From an uncultured Prevotellaceae bacterium (lineage in GTDB: Bacteria; Bacteroidota; Bacteroidia; Bacteroidales; Bacteroidaceae): a DNA stretch of 64,000 nucleotides. The position numbers were made by a program, and so were the translations under genes. Below are positions 56,082-64,000 of this stretch, in pieces (the first letter of the stretch is position 1; every line of letters begins with the position of its first letter). The stretch covers positions 1 through 64,000 of the forward strand of contig CACWLC010000018.1 of the NCBI GenBank assembly GCA_902761605.1. Reading direction: 5' to 3'. The notes beneath the pieces are model-generated. The model saw only the letters and a list, made by a program, of their open reading frames with translations. It searched no databases and was not told the origin of the DNA.

Positions 56082-57446
56082 TTATAATATCTCTGGCAAT
56101 TGGAACAGCTTATTACTATTACTGCCCTTGATGAGTATGTAATATCCCTCTGGACAATTGTCTTTTATTGCGGCCTTTACCTCTTCCACATCGTGGAACT
56201 TCCTGAACGGACATTCGATATCCTTGAAGTTGTCACCCACGAGCCATACCTCATCATAGCCGGCATTCTCCAGATAGCTTACCATCTTACGATGTTCATT
56301 ATCGCTGTCTGCACCCAGTTCGCCCATCTGTCCGAGGATGGCCATCTTCCTGTCTGCCTGTATCATACTGAAGTTCTCGAGTGCGGCCTGCATGGAAGTG
56401 GGATTGGCGTTATAGGCATCAACGATGAGGTGGTTCTTATCAGTTACTGTCATCTGACTGCGATTGTTGGAAGGGGTATATTCCTCCAGCGCGGCACATA
56501 TCTTCTTACGGTCCACTCCGAAATTGATACCCACGGAGATGGCTGCAAGGAGGTTGTCGATGTTATATGCTCCAATGAGCTTTGTCTGTACCTTATGCCA
56601 CTTTGTGCTGCGGCCTTCCTCTTCGAGGGTCATCAGGGGCTCTCGCCAACGGAACTTCAGAAAAGGATTACACTCTATCACCTCACCGCTGATGCAGGCA
56701 TACTGGTTCTCCGGGTCGGTGGAGTAGGGGGTAAGCCATACCTCCTCGTCATCACCTATCTGGTTCATCAGGTGCTCGTTGTCGGCGTTGATGAAGATAA
56801 GCCCGTCTTCTCTGGTGCGGAGGAAGTCGTACAGCTCGCACTTGGTCTTGATGACTCCCTCAAAACTACCGAATCCCTGAAGATGCGCCCTTCCCACATT
56901 AGTGATAAGACCACATGTGGGCTCGGCTGTCTCTACGAGGGTCTTGATGTCGCCAGGATGCGATGCTCCCATCTCGATGACAGCTATCTCGTGCTCTTTC
57001 GTGAGACGGAACAGCGTCTTGGGCACTCCCACGTCATTATTGAAATTACCCTGAGTGTAGAGCACATTATATTTCTGTGACAGCACTGCTGCGACGAGTT
57101 CCTTAGTGGTGGTCTTGCCGTTGGTGCCGGTGATGCCGATCACGGGGATGTCGAATTGGCGACGATGCTCGCGGGCCAGGTCCTTGAAGGTCTGAAGGCA
57201 GTCGTCGACGAGAATGAGTTTTGAGGAATCATAACTGTCCACAGTCAACTTTCCACTCTCCATTATCTCCGGCTCGTCGATAATAGCATACGCGCATCCC
57301 TTCTCCAGTGCCTGAATAGCAAACTTGTTTCCATCAAACGATTCGCCTTTCAGAGCGAGGAAGATACTACCCTTAGGACAATCACGGCTATCGGTGGTGA
57401 TGCAGGGGTGCTGCTGGTAAAGTTTATAAAGTTCCTTTATATCCAT
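56082..57446 (-). CDS. murF: UDP-N-acetylmuramoyl-tripeptide--D-alanyl-D-alanine ligase
   Basis: A 454-residue Mur ligase that adds D-Ala-D-Ala to the peptidoglycan precursor in the cytoplasm. Domains: N-terminal uridine-binding (about 1-85, ITTDSRDCPKGSIFLALKG), ATPase centre with the P-loop GITGTNGKTTTKEL and VIEMGASHPGDI, NVGRAHLQGFGS, AYNIDNLLAAISVG, and the C-terminal Rossmann-like domain (VDAYNANPTSMQAALENF, AILGQMGELG, LIKGSNSNKL). The start at 57446 follows from the -7 box at 57467-57474 and excludes the in-frame ATG at 57497. It heads a three-gene unit with two lipoprotein genes, not the usual dcw cluster. Confidence 0.95.
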   Translation of the reverse strand: MDIKELYKLYQQHPCITTDSRDCPKGSIFLALKGESFDGNKFAIQALEKGCAYAIIDEPEIMESGKLTVDSYDSSKLILVDDCLQTFKDLAREHRRQFDIPVIGITGTNGKTTTKELVAAVLSQKYNVLYTQGNFNNDVGVPKTLFRLTKEHEIAVIEMGASHPGDIKTLVETAEPTCGLITNVGRAHLQGFGSFEGVIKTKCELYDFLRTREDGLIFINADNEHLMNQIGDDEEVWLTPYSTDPENQYACISGEVIECNPFLKFRWREPLMTLEEEGRSTKWHKVQTKLIGAYNIDNLLAAISVGINFGVDRKKICAALEEYTPSNNRSQMTVTDKNHLIVDAYNANPTSMQAALENFSMIQADRKMAILGQMGELGADSDNEHRKMVSYLENAGYDEVWLVGDNFKDIECPFRKFHDVEEVKAAIKDNCPEGYYILIKGSNSNKLFQLPEIL

Positions 57447-57466
57447 ATAGTTGCTAATTTTGGGTG

Positions 57467-57474
57467 CAAAGATA
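57467..57474 (-). promoter_or_regulatory. -7 box (TATCTTTG) for murF
   Basis: Minus-strand TATCTTTG, 20 bases before the ATG at 57446; divergent from the folP promoter at 57580. Confidence 0.68.
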
Positions 57475-57579
57475 GTGTAAATTGAGCGAAATACCAAATT
57501 TAAAGTGGTTAAAGGAGTTAAAGGGAGTTAAACAATATCACTTTTCATCTTTCGCGTTCTACTTTTCACTTCTTTTTCG

Positions 57580-57587
57580 TAACTTTG
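57580..57587 (+). promoter_or_regulatory. -7 box (TAACTTTG) for folP-cdaA
   Basis: TAACTTTG 8 bases before the ATG at 57596. It places the start there instead of the longer in-frame reading from 57482. Confidence 0.68.
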
Positions 57588-57595
57588 CGGTCGGA

Positions 57596-58393
57596 ATGAA
57601 CTATACGCTCAATTTACACGGGCGGTTGATGGATCTTACAGAACCGCAAGTGATGGGTATCCTCAATGTGACACCCGATTCCTTCTTTGCAGGCAGTAGA
57701 AGCCAGACAGAGAAGGAAATAGTTGTGCGCTGTAATCAGATAGTGAGCGAGGGGGCATCGATAATAGATATAGGTGCCTGTAGCACCCGCCCGGGTTCTG
57801 TGCCTGTGTCTGAAGCCGAGGAGATGGAGCGTCTGAGGATGGCTCTGGATATCGTTCGACGTGAGTTGCCCTATAGTGTCATCTCTGTGGATACTTTCCG
57901 TCCTGACGTGGCTCGAATGGTAGTAGAGGAGTTTGGGGCAGACCTCATCAACGATGTAGGTGAAGACAAGTCGATGTTCCGTATGGTGGCCCGTCTTGGA
58001 GTGCCCTACATACTGATGTCAAGCAAGGCAACGACAAGGGAGATATTGTTAGACTTCGCATCCGCTGTTCAGCAACTGCGTGACTATGGTGCAAAGGATA
58101 TCATCCTCGATCCGGGTTTCGGATTCGGAAAGACTCTTGAACAGAACTATGAGATCATGAACGAACTGGAGAAACTGCAGGTGATGGATCTTCCTGTTCT
58201 TGTGGGCATATCCCGTAAGTCGATGATTTATAATAAGCTCGGCTTCACGGCCAACGAGGCTCTCAACGGCACCACTGCCCTCAACACCATTGCCCTGATG
58301 AAGGGTGCGTCCATCCTTAGGGTGCACGATGTTCGCGAGGCCGTGGAGTGCGTGAAAATTGTCAAATCGTTAAATAGTCAAATAGTCAAATAA
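57596..58393 (+). CDS. folP: Dihydropteroate synthase
   Basis: A 265-residue FolP that joins 6-hydroxymethyl-7,8-dihydropterin pyrophosphate to p-aminobenzoate in folate synthesis. Motifs: MGILNVTPDSFFAGS (first signature, pterin/diphosphate loop), IIDIGACSTRPGSVPVSEAEE (second signature), SVDTF, INDVGEDK, LDPGFGFGKTLEQN, VGISRKSMI and LRVHDVREAVE. The usual Gly-Gly-x-Ser-x-Arg pattern reads GACSTRPG here. The last codons (IVKSLNSQIVK) are encoded by tandem TAGTCAAA-like repeats, so the C-terminal tail was probably rebuilt by repeat DNA. cdaA starts two bases later, a common pairing in this phylum. Confidence 0.95.
   Translation: MNYTLNLHGRLMDLTEPQVMGILNVTPDSFFAGSRSQTEKEIVVRCNQIVSEGASIIDIGACSTRPGSVPVSEAEEMERLRMALDIVRRELPYSVISVDTFRPDVARMVVEEFGADLINDVGEDKSMFRMVARLGVPYILMSSKATTREILLDFASAVQQLRDYGAKDIILDPGFGFGKTLEQNYEIMNELEKLQVMDLPVLVGISRKSMIYNKLGFTANEALNGTTALNTIALMKGASILRVHDVREAVECVKIVKSLNSQIVK
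58357..58393. repeat. Tandem GTCAAAT/TAGTCAAA repeat at the folP end
   Basis: GTCAAATCGTTAAATAGTCA and two further AATAGTCAAA copies make up the final 11 codons and the stop of folP. Confidence 0.6.
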
Positions 58394-58395
58394 TT

Positions 58396-59175
58396 ATGTT
58401 TTTCGAATTTGGCATAAAAGATCTCATTGACATCCTCCTGGTAGCGATACTGCTCTACTACATCTACAGGCTGATGCGCGACTCACGTTCAGGGAATGTG
58501 TTCAACGGGATCATGGTGTTTATCGTGATATGGCTGTTGACATCGCAGGTGCTGGAGATGCGGTTGCTGGGTTCTATCATGGACAAGTTGGTCAGCGTGG
58601 GTGTCATAGCCCTTATCGTGATGTTCCAGGATGACATCCGTAAGGTGCTATATAATCTCGGAGCCCATCAGAGGGTGAGAGCATTGATTAAGCTCTTCTC
58701 TTCATCAAAGTTGAAGGACAAGGTGAAACGTGATATTAAGGATACCATCATGCCGGTGGTAATGGCATCGATGAATATGAGTCGTGGTAAGGTGGGTGCC
58801 CTCATCGTGATTGAGCGTACTTCGTTGCTCGATGATATCGTGGCCACCGGTGATACCATCGATGCAAATATCAACCAGCGTCTGATAGAGAATATCTTCT
58901 TCAAGAACTCTCCTCTTCACGATGGTGCTATGGTGATATCCAAGAAGAGGATAAAGGCTGCAGGATGTATCCTTCCTGTGAGCCACGACCTGAGCATACC
59001 CAAGGAACTGGGTCTTCGTCACCGCGCTGCTATGGGAATCTCTCAGGAGACCGACGCTCTGGCAGTGGTTGTCAGCGAAGAGACGGGAGGCATATCCGTA
59101 GCTGTGAGGGGTGAGTTCCGGCTCCGTCTCTCGGCTGAGGAACTGGAGGGTATCTTAACAAAAGAATTAGAATAA
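58396..59175 (+). CDS. cdaA: Diadenylate cyclase CdaA/DacA
   Basis: A 259-residue membrane enzyme that makes cyclic di-AMP from ATP. Three N-terminal membrane helices (about 11-28, 37-55, 63-80), a short coiled link and the DAC domain (about 100-245) with the two signature motifs, LHDGAMVI (DGA) and GLRHRAAMGIS (RHR). In Firmicutes c-di-AMP controls potassium and cell-wall homeostasis; a similar role is assumed here. It lies two bases after folP, the arrangement seen widely in Bacteroidota. Confidence 0.95.
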   Translation: MFFEFGIKDLIDILLVAILLYYIYRLMRDSRSGNVFNGIMVFIVIWLLTSQVLEMRLLGSIMDKLVSVGVIALIVMFQDDIRKVLYNLGAHQRVRALIKLFSSSKLKDKVKRDIKDTIMPVVMASMNMSRGKVGALIVIERTSLLDDIVATGDTIDANINQRLIENIFFKNSPLHDGAMVISKKRIKAAGCILPVSHDLSIPKELGLRHRAAMGISQETDALAVVVSEETGGISVAVRGEFRLRLSAEELEGILTKELE

Positions 59176-59207
59176 TGTTTTACTAATATTTTTAATAAAA
59201 ACAAATT

Positions 59208-60218
59208 ATGGATCTATTAAGTCAAATTGTAGCGCGTGCAAAAAGTAACAAGCAGCGCATCGTGCTCCCAGAAGCAGAAGAGGAGCGTACACTCTGTGCA
59301 GCCGATAAGGCTCTTGGTGATGATATCGCAGACATCATCCTGATAGGTAACCCTGCTAAGGTTGAGGCTCTCGCTAAGGAAAAGGGACTCACCAACATTG
59401 GTAAGGCAACACTCATCGACCCTGAGAACTATGAGAAGAGCGAGGAGCTTGCTGAGAAACTGGCCGAAATCCGCAAGTCTAAAGGTATGACCATCGAGGA
59501 GGCTCGCAAACTGGTTAAGAATCCTCTGTATCTTGGATGTATGATCATCAAGACCGAGGGTGCCGATGGTCAGATCTCTGGTGCTCTATCAACAACAGGT
59601 GACACTCTGCGTCCTGCTCTGCAGATCATCAAGTGTGCTCCTGGCATCACATGTGTAAGTGGCGGTCTGCTGCTCATCTCTAAGGAGAAGCAGTATGGTG
59701 AGGATGGTGTTCTCGTTGTTGGCGACGTTGCCGTTACTCCAATGCCTGATGCTGCTCAGCTCTCTCAGATTGCTGTATGTACAGCTCAGACAGCTAAGTC
59801 GGTTGCTGGTTTCGCTGAGCCGCGTGTCGCTATGCTGAGCTTCTCAACAAAGGGTTCTGCAAAGCACGAGGTATGCGACAAGGTTATTGAGGCTACTCGT
59901 CTGGCCAAGGAGATGGCTCCTGAGCTGAAGATCGACGGTGAGCTCCAGGCTGATGCTGCTCTTGTTCCAAGTGTTGGCGCCAAGAAGGCTCCTGGTTCTG
60001 ATATCGCTGGTAAGGCTAACGTATTGGTATTCCCTAACCTCGAGGTTGGAAACATCGGTTATAAGATGGTTCAGCGCCTTGGTGATGCTATCGCCATCGG
60101 CCCAATCCTCCAGGGTATCGCCCGTCCAGTAAACGACCTCTCTCGTGGCTGCTCTGTCGATGACATCTACTACATGATTGCCATCACCTCATGCCAGGCC
60201 ATGGACGCTAAAAAGTAA
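59208..60218 (+). CDS. pta: Phosphate acetyltransferase
   Basis: A 336-residue Pta of the short type (no N-terminal regulatory domain). It converts acetyl-CoA and phosphate to acetyl phosphate. Motifs: RIVLPEAEEERTLCAADKA, LIGNPAKV, KNPLYLGCMIIKTEGADGQISGALSTT, FSTKGSAKHE, DGELQADAALVP and NVLVFPNLEVGNIGYKMVQRLG. Together with ackA it makes ATP and acetate, the main fermentation route. Between pta and ackA sits a 255-base inverted-repeat element, so the usual tight pta-ackA spacing is broken and ackA has its own promoter. Confidence 0.97.
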   Translation: MDLLSQIVARAKSNKQRIVLPEAEEERTLCAADKALGDDIADIILIGNPAKVEALAKEKGLTNIGKATLIDPENYEKSEELAEKLAEIRKSKGMTIEEARKLVKNPLYLGCMIIKTEGADGQISGALSTTGDTLRPALQIIKCAPGITCVSGGLLLISKEKQYGEDGVLVVGDVAVTPMPDAAQLSQIAVCTAQTAKSVAGFAEPRVAMLSFSTKGSAKHEVCDKVIEATRLAKEMAPELKIDGELQADAALVPSVGAKKAPGSDIAGKANVLVFPNLEVGNIGYKMVQRLGDAIAIGPILQGIARPVNDLSRGCSVDDIYYMIAITSCQAMDAKK

Positions 60219-60237
60219 TAAAAAGAAATTTAAAAGT

Positions 60238-60492
60238 AAAGAAATTGGAATAATAAGAATAATATGACGCGCCAAGAGTATGTTGACATCTATGACTTTG
60301 TGGGTGCTGCCCAGGAAGTTCACAAGGTGCTTGGAAGAGGGATGAACGAGGCTGTTTATCAGGAGGCTCTTGCGATAGAACTCAAAACTAGGGGAATGTC
60401 TTTTGAGCGCGAGAAACATCTGCAGTTGCAGGAGAACTACAAGGACTATATAGACGAAGTCTAATAATTATTCTTATTATTCTAATTTCTTT
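60238..60492. mobile_element. 255-base inverted-repeat element carrying a short GxxExxY ORF
   Basis: The left end (60238-60263) and right end (60467-60492) are inverted copies of 26 bases with one mismatch. They enclose exactly one ORF: its ATG is the next base after the left end and its stop ends two bases before the right end. There is no transposase and no clear target duplication, so it would be a non-autonomous, MITE-like element or a self-contained toxin-like or RNA cassette. Name and mobility are inferred from the structure. Confidence 0.6.
60264..60464 (+). CDS. Truncated GxxExxY-family protein
   Basis: A 66-residue protein beginning MTRQEYVDIYDFVGAAQEV with the family signature GMNEAVY (G-x-x-E-x-x-Y) and the strand FEREKHLQLQENYKDY. 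The GxxExxY family (PD-(D/E)xK nuclease-like, normally about 125 residues) continues with an acidic strand and a VIVELKA-type motif; here the chain ends at YIDEV, before that catalytic half. It fills the space between the inverted repeats of the element at 60238-60492. Either a remnant or a deliberately short form; whether it is expressed is unknown. Confidence 0.68.
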   Translation: MTRQEYVDIYDFVGAAQEVHKVLGRGMNEAVYQEALAIELKTRGMSFEREKHLQLQENYKDYIDEV

Positions 60493-60496
60493 CTTA

Positions 60497-60504
60497 TATA
60501 TTTG
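60497..60504 (+). promoter_or_regulatory. -7 box (TATATTTG) for ackA at the element edge
   Basis: TATATTTG starts 5 bases after the right inverted repeat; the -33 region therefore lies within that repeat. ATG at 60529. Confidence 0.65.
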
Positions 60505-60528
60505 GTCATTTTTTTTAATTAATTTAAT

Positions 60529-61722
60529 ATGAAGATTTTAGTTCTTAACTGTGGCAGCAGTTCTATTAAATATGCATTGTATAACATGGATGACAAGTCC
60601 GTGATGACCAGTGGTGGTGCTGAGCGCGTAGGCTTGGACGGAGCTTTTGTAAAGGTTAAGCTGGCCAATGGCGAGAAGAAGCAGATTATGCACGATATCC
60701 CTGAGCATACTGAGGGCGTGAAGTTTATCTTTTCTCTGCTCACTGACCCGGAGATCGGTGTAATCAAGAGTCTCGATGAGATTAACGCAGTAGGTCATCG
60801 TATGGTGCATGGCGGTGAGAAGTTCAATAAGTCTGTGATCCTTACTGACGAGGTCCTGAAGGCTTTCGAGGAATGCTCTGACCTTGCTCCTCTGCACAAC
60901 CCAGCCAACCTTAAGGGCGTTAACGCCGTTAAGGAGCTGATGCCTGGTCTGCCCCAGGTAGGCGTATTCGACACAGCCTTCCATCAGACCATGCCTCCAA
61001 AGGCTTATATGTATGCTATTCCTTATGAGCTTTACGAGAAGTATGGCATCCGTCGCTATGGCTTCCACGGTACATCTCACCGTTATGTCTCAGCTCGTGC
61101 TTGTGAGTTCTTAGGTATCCCTGCAGAGGGCACAAAGATGGTAACTTGTCACGTTGGTAATGGTGGGTCTATTGCTGCTGTCGTTGACGGTAAGTGTATC
61201 GACACCTCAATGGGTCTCACTCCTCTCGAGGGTCTTGTGATGGGTACTCGTGCCGGTGATATCGATGGTGGTGCAGTTACTTTCATTGAGAAGAAGCTCG
61301 GCCTTGATGCTGACGGTATGTCTAACCTGCTCAATAAGAAGAGTGGTGTTGCCGGCCTCACTGGCGGTTCTTCAGACATGCGTGACGTAGAGAACGCAGC
61401 CAAGGCTGGTGATCCAAAGGCTAAACTGGCTCAGGACATGTATTTCTATCGCATTAAGAAGTACATCGGTGCCTATGCAGCTGCTATGGGTGGTCTCGAT
61501 GTTGTGGTCTTCACTGCTGGCGTAGGCGAGAACCAGATATCTATGCGTTCTGAGGTATGTAAGGATATGGAGTTCCTCGGCATCAAGTTCGATGAGTCGA
61601 AGAACAATGTCCGTGGCGAGGAGGCTGTCATCTCTGCCGACGATTCAAAGGTAAAGGTCGTTGTCATCCCAACCGATGAGGAGCTTATGATTGCTACAGA
61701 TACAATGAACCTGCTGAAATAA
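60529..61722 (+). CDS. ackA: Acetate kinase
   Basis: A 397-residue acetate kinase (ASKHA fold): acetyl phosphate plus ADP gives acetate plus ATP. Motifs: VLNCGSSSIKYALY (phosphate 1), VGHRMVHGGEKF, PLHNPANLKGV, FDTAFHQTMPPKAYMYAIPY, RYGFHGTSHRYV, CHVGNGGSIAAV, DTSMGLTPLEGLVMGTRAGD and FTAGVGENQI. Full family length. It completes the Pta-AckA pathway with the gene at 59208 despite the element between them. A clear terminator follows. Confidence 0.97.
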   Translation: MKILVLNCGSSSIKYALYNMDDKSVMTSGGAERVGLDGAFVKVKLANGEKKQIMHDIPEHTEGVKFIFSLLTDPEIGVIKSLDEINAVGHRMVHGGEKFNKSVILTDEVLKAFEECSDLAPLHNPANLKGVNAVKELMPGLPQVGVFDTAFHQTMPPKAYMYAIPYELYEKYGIRRYGFHGTSHRYVSARACEFLGIPAEGTKMVTCHVGNGGSIAAVVDGKCIDTSMGLTPLEGLVMGTRAGDIDGGAVTFIEKKLGLDADGMSNLLNKKSGVAGLTGGSSDMRDVENAAKAGDPKAKLAQDMYFYRIKKYIGAYAAAMGGLDVVVFTAGVGENQISMRSEVCKDMEFLGIKFDESKNNVRGEEAVISADDSKVKVVVIPTDEELMIATDTMNLLK

Positions 61723-61745
61723 AAATATTATTCCGCAATACTTAT

Positions 61746-61776
61746 AGGGTGTACCGGATTCAATCAGGTACACCCT
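61746..61776 (+). terminator. Terminator after ackA
   Basis: AGGGTGTACC (61746-61755) pairs perfectly with GGTACACCCT (61767-61776) around an 11-base loop, followed by TTTAATAG. Confidence 0.85.
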
Positions 61777-61862
61777 TTAATAGACACAAACTTTGTACTC
61801 AGAAAAAGATAAAGAAATTGCTTAAAGAGTCGCATCGGTGTCACTAATTTTTATTAGCGATT

Positions 61863-63914
61863 ATGAGAATGAAAAGGATTTTTAATTGGTTGCTAGCCAC
61901 CACACTGACTATCTGTGCTTCGATAGTGTTTACGTCGTGTACCAATAGTATTGATAATCCGACTCCAGACCCAGAGCCTACGCCAACGGAGGATCTGGCT
62001 GACTATACCGTGTTCGTCTACGGTCACTCTGGCGGACGTATGGATTTTATCATTGAAAGAGTATATAAGGGAATAATGCCGTTGCTTACCGACAAGAAGA
62101 AAGTACGCGTGCTTTTTTTCTACAAGTATGGCAATTCCAAGAATAGTGAATTTATCTCAGAATATGCTAATGAGGACGAGGTGTTGCGCTTCGAACTGAC
62201 GGCAGATACCGACTTAAGCAAGCTGAGGACTGAGGCCTGCTACGAGGAGAAGTCGAGGTTCCAGTTATACAACTCGCAGAATCTGACGGAACAGCTTAAT
62301 TGGGTGGCAAAAACGGCTCCTGCCAAGCAATACATTGTGATGCTCTGGGGCCATGGTGCCGGTTTCAATGCAAAGGACGACTATTACAAAATGCCTACTA
62401 CCACTCGTGCCGTGCTCTATGACGAGGGCTTTGATGGTCAGGGTATGAACATGTATGAGTTTAAGCAGGCATTGGAGGAATCGGCCATCAAGCACCCACT
62501 GATGATCTTTTTCCATAACTGCCTGATGGGTAATCTGGAATCGCTTACCACATTGCGTAATCTGACCGACTACTTTGTCGCTTCCCAGCACCTGCTTGCC
62601 AGCGACGGATATATTGCCATAGAGTTCATGAAATCTCTGCTACAGACCACTGATATTGAGGCAGCCACCAAGCGCCTGTTCAACAATCTTGATCCCTGGA
62701 GAGAACGATATGGTTCATTCAACGGTGACCTCTCATTTATCAAGTCCCAGGGCATAGAGAAAATCAATGAACAGATGGATCGTCTCTGCTATCGTCTCTG
62801 CGACATCTATGCCACCCAGCGTGTAGCTATAGACAAGGCAACATGCAGTGTCTATAAGCCTAAGAAAGAGAAAGACCTCTACGACGCTGCCGACTATGCC
62901 GCCTGTCTGGCCCGTGAGACTAACGACGAGCAGCTGAAAGCCATAAGTAACGACCTGAACGCTGCCTTTGCTGAAGCTTTACTCGCACGTGCTTCTGTCA
63001 ACAATAGAAAAGACCGCCTCGACAACTACTCTCTCTCAGTGACCATCGTAGATAAGAATACTTTTGCCGGTGAGTTAAAAGATGACGTTGACAACTGGAC
63101 CTTCACATTCGAGGAGTCGTATAAAGCAACAGCCTTCCATGACAACACGGGCTGGGGCCACTGGTTAAATACCAACGAGCAGAAACCCACAGGCAATCCC
63201 TTCGGTTTCTCAAATTCTTATGATGACGATATAGAGCCAGGATTTCCATCTTCTGATATGAAGTATCTCCAGGAATGGAGTGCTGGCACAACAGTGTCGC
63301 CACAGGCTGTTGAAGCATTTGGTGGATTGGACAAATGCTTTGCTGCTGAGCCTATTCCTGATGGCGTGTGGGAGCGTATGCAGGGCAAGACATATAAGGA
63401 GAACCCATACATAGGCCGGGATGACTTGCGCCATGTCAGGGCACTTCACCACGACTATGACGGGCAGATACATATAGGCGAGATGATCTGCAACAAGCTG
63501 ATAGCTGACCGCGTGGTCAAGATCTTGCGCCAGCTCTACGATGAGAGTTATCCTATCCAGATGATGCTGCTCCCTGATGTCTTCAATGCCAATGATGAGG
63601 AGCAGATGTGTGCCAACAATTCGTCGTGTTTCTGTTACCGTGTCATCGCTGGTTCCACCAAGCTCTCGAAGCATGCACGCGGACTGGCAGTAGACATCAA
63701 CACACTATACAATCCCTACTACAAGGATCTTGAGGACGGTACGCGCATCGTGCAACCCTCAATCGCCAGCGCATACTGTGACCGTACTCAGTCATTCCAA
63801 TACAAGATCGACCACGATGACCTCTGCTTCAAACTCTTCACTGCTGCAGGTTTCGAGTGGGGCGGTGACTGGACAACGTGTAAGGACTACCAGCATTTCG
63901 AACTCATCGAATAA
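61863..63914 (+). CDS. Lipoprotein fusing a clostripain-type (C11) and an M15 peptidase
   Basis: A 683-residue lipoprotein; the signal ends IVFTSCTN with Cys26 (ATG at 61869 is an alternative start). After a Pro/Thr-rich spacer the first half (about 45-430) is a C11 clostripain-like cysteine peptidase with the dyad His164 in LWGHGAGF and Cys220 in HNCLMGNLE. The second half (about 495-683) is an M15_4-like metallopeptidase, with IPDGVWERMQGKTYKEN, LRHVRALHHDYDGQIHIGEM, and the zinc ligands His604 and Asp611 in SKHARGLAVDIN and His678 in DYQHFEL. C11 enzymes cut after basic residues, M15 enzymes act on peptidoglycan peptides. The pairing suggests self-processing or dual attack at the envelope. 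Confidence 0.87.
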   Translation: MRMKRIFNWLLATTLTICASIVFTSCTNSIDNPTPDPEPTPTEDLADYTVFVYGHSGGRMDFIIERVYKGIMPLLTDKKKVRVLFFYKYGNSKNSEFISEYANEDEVLRFELTADTDLSKLRTEACYEEKSRFQLYNSQNLTEQLNWVAKTAPAKQYIVMLWGHGAGFNAKDDYYKMPTTTRAVLYDEGFDGQGMNMYEFKQALEESAIKHPLMIFFHNCLMGNLESLTTLRNLTDYFVASQHLLASDGYIAIEFMKSLLQTTDIEAATKRLFNNLDPWRERYGSFNGDLSFIKSQGIEKINEQMDRLCYRLCDIYATQRVAIDKATCSVYKPKKEKDLYDAADYAACLARETNDEQLKAISNDLNAAFAEALLARASVNNRKDRLDNYSLSVTIVDKNTFAGELKDDVDNWTFTFEESYKATAFHDNTGWGHWLNTNEQKPTGNPFGFSNSYDDDIEPGFPSSDMKYLQEWSAGTTVSPQAVEAFGGLDKCFAAEPIPDGVWERMQGKTYKENPYIGRDDLRHVRALHHDYDGQIHIGEMICNKLIADRVVKILRQLYDESYPIQMMLLPDVFNANDEEQMCANNSSCFCYRVIAGSTKLSKHARGLAVDINTLYNPYYKDLEDGTRIVQPSIASAYCDRTQSFQYKIDHDDLCFKLFTAAGFEWGGDWTTCKDYQHFELIE

Positions 63915-63919
63915 GCATA

Positions 63920-64000
63920 TTACTTGTTAGCATACCAGCTGACAATCTGGTCGCCTATGCTGGGGGCATAGAAGGCCGAGAAGTCAGAATACGCCACATC
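63920..64000 (-). CDS. C-terminal end of an unknown minus-strand protein (partial)
   Basis: The minus strand from the window edge reads 26 codons, DVAYSDFSAFYAPSIGDQIV followed by SWYANK, then a stop at 63920-63922, five bases after the + strand stop. The open frame, sensible composition and tail-to-tail position suggest the end of a real gene that continues beyond the window. The family cannot be named from this piece. Confidence 0.5.
   Translation of the reverse strand, partial: DVAYSDFSAFYAPSIGDQIVSWYANK

Noticed and set aside
56100-57080. 326-codon + strand frame opposite murF
   Set aside because: Antisense to all murF motifs, with no recognisable family.

Overview
The window looks like a chromosomal segment from a rumen or gut Prevotella-type Bacteroidota (Prevotella/Xylanibacter ruminicola-like). 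Three things point there. Almost every transcription unit has a Bacteroidetes -7 box (TAnnTTTG), several with an upstream TTTG, and the starts lack clear Shine-Dalgarno sequences. There is a SusC/SusD pair. The GH10-CE1 fusion and its neighbours match the xylanase cluster known from P. ruminicola 23 (Xyn10D-Fae1A and Xyl3A architectures). Species is an inference; no 16S gene is present.

Layout. 1-1370: a phage-type M15 peptidase and purine nucleoside phosphorylase (deoD). 1383-16084: a one-directional xylan cluster of GH43, GH5, a CE6-CE1 double esterase, a GH10-CE1 xylanase/feruloyl esterase, a CE15-type glucuronoyl esterase, GH95 and GH3 beta-xylosidase. Together these could strip acetyl, feruloyl, glucuronoyl-lignin and L-galactose/L-fucose decorations, cut the backbone and release xylose; no SusCD is attached to it. 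16114-25486: housekeeping genes (GNAT-like protein, acyl-CoA synthetase, prfB, a small membrane protein, CYTH, VanZ, a dead amidase, two tandem sodium symporters, a helix-hairpin-helix protein). 25571-29505: tatA, tatC, a NapH/NapG-like fused polyferredoxin and a Tat-signal aldo/keto reductase. 29534-35897: a two-component system divergent from an OmpA-like/coiled-coil/transglycosylase-like gene set, with twin palindromes between. 35898-36348 is gene-free and repeat-rich. 36349-51721: a second polysaccharide region (CE1 esterase, three GH43 of which one is a pseudogene, GH3, type-B carboxylesterase, SusC, SusD). 51887-57446 (minus): EamA transporter, tRNA-Pro, two lipoproteins and murF. 57596-64000: folP, cdaA, pta, a 255-bp inverted-repeat element, ackA, a C11-M15 double peptidase and the end of an unknown minus-strand gene.

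The most interesting leads are: the 255-bp element with 26-bp near-perfect inverted ends wrapped exactly around a 66-codon GxxExxY ORF between pta and ackA; a CTAGG-type repeat translated in the same frame (N/E-S-R-I-S) inside three unrelated proteins; the twin CCACCC-N4-GGGTGG sites between the two-component system and the envelope genes; the TatAC/polyferredoxin/Tat-exported reductase locus; and the lipoprotein that fuses a clostripain-type cysteine peptidase to an M15 metallopeptidase.
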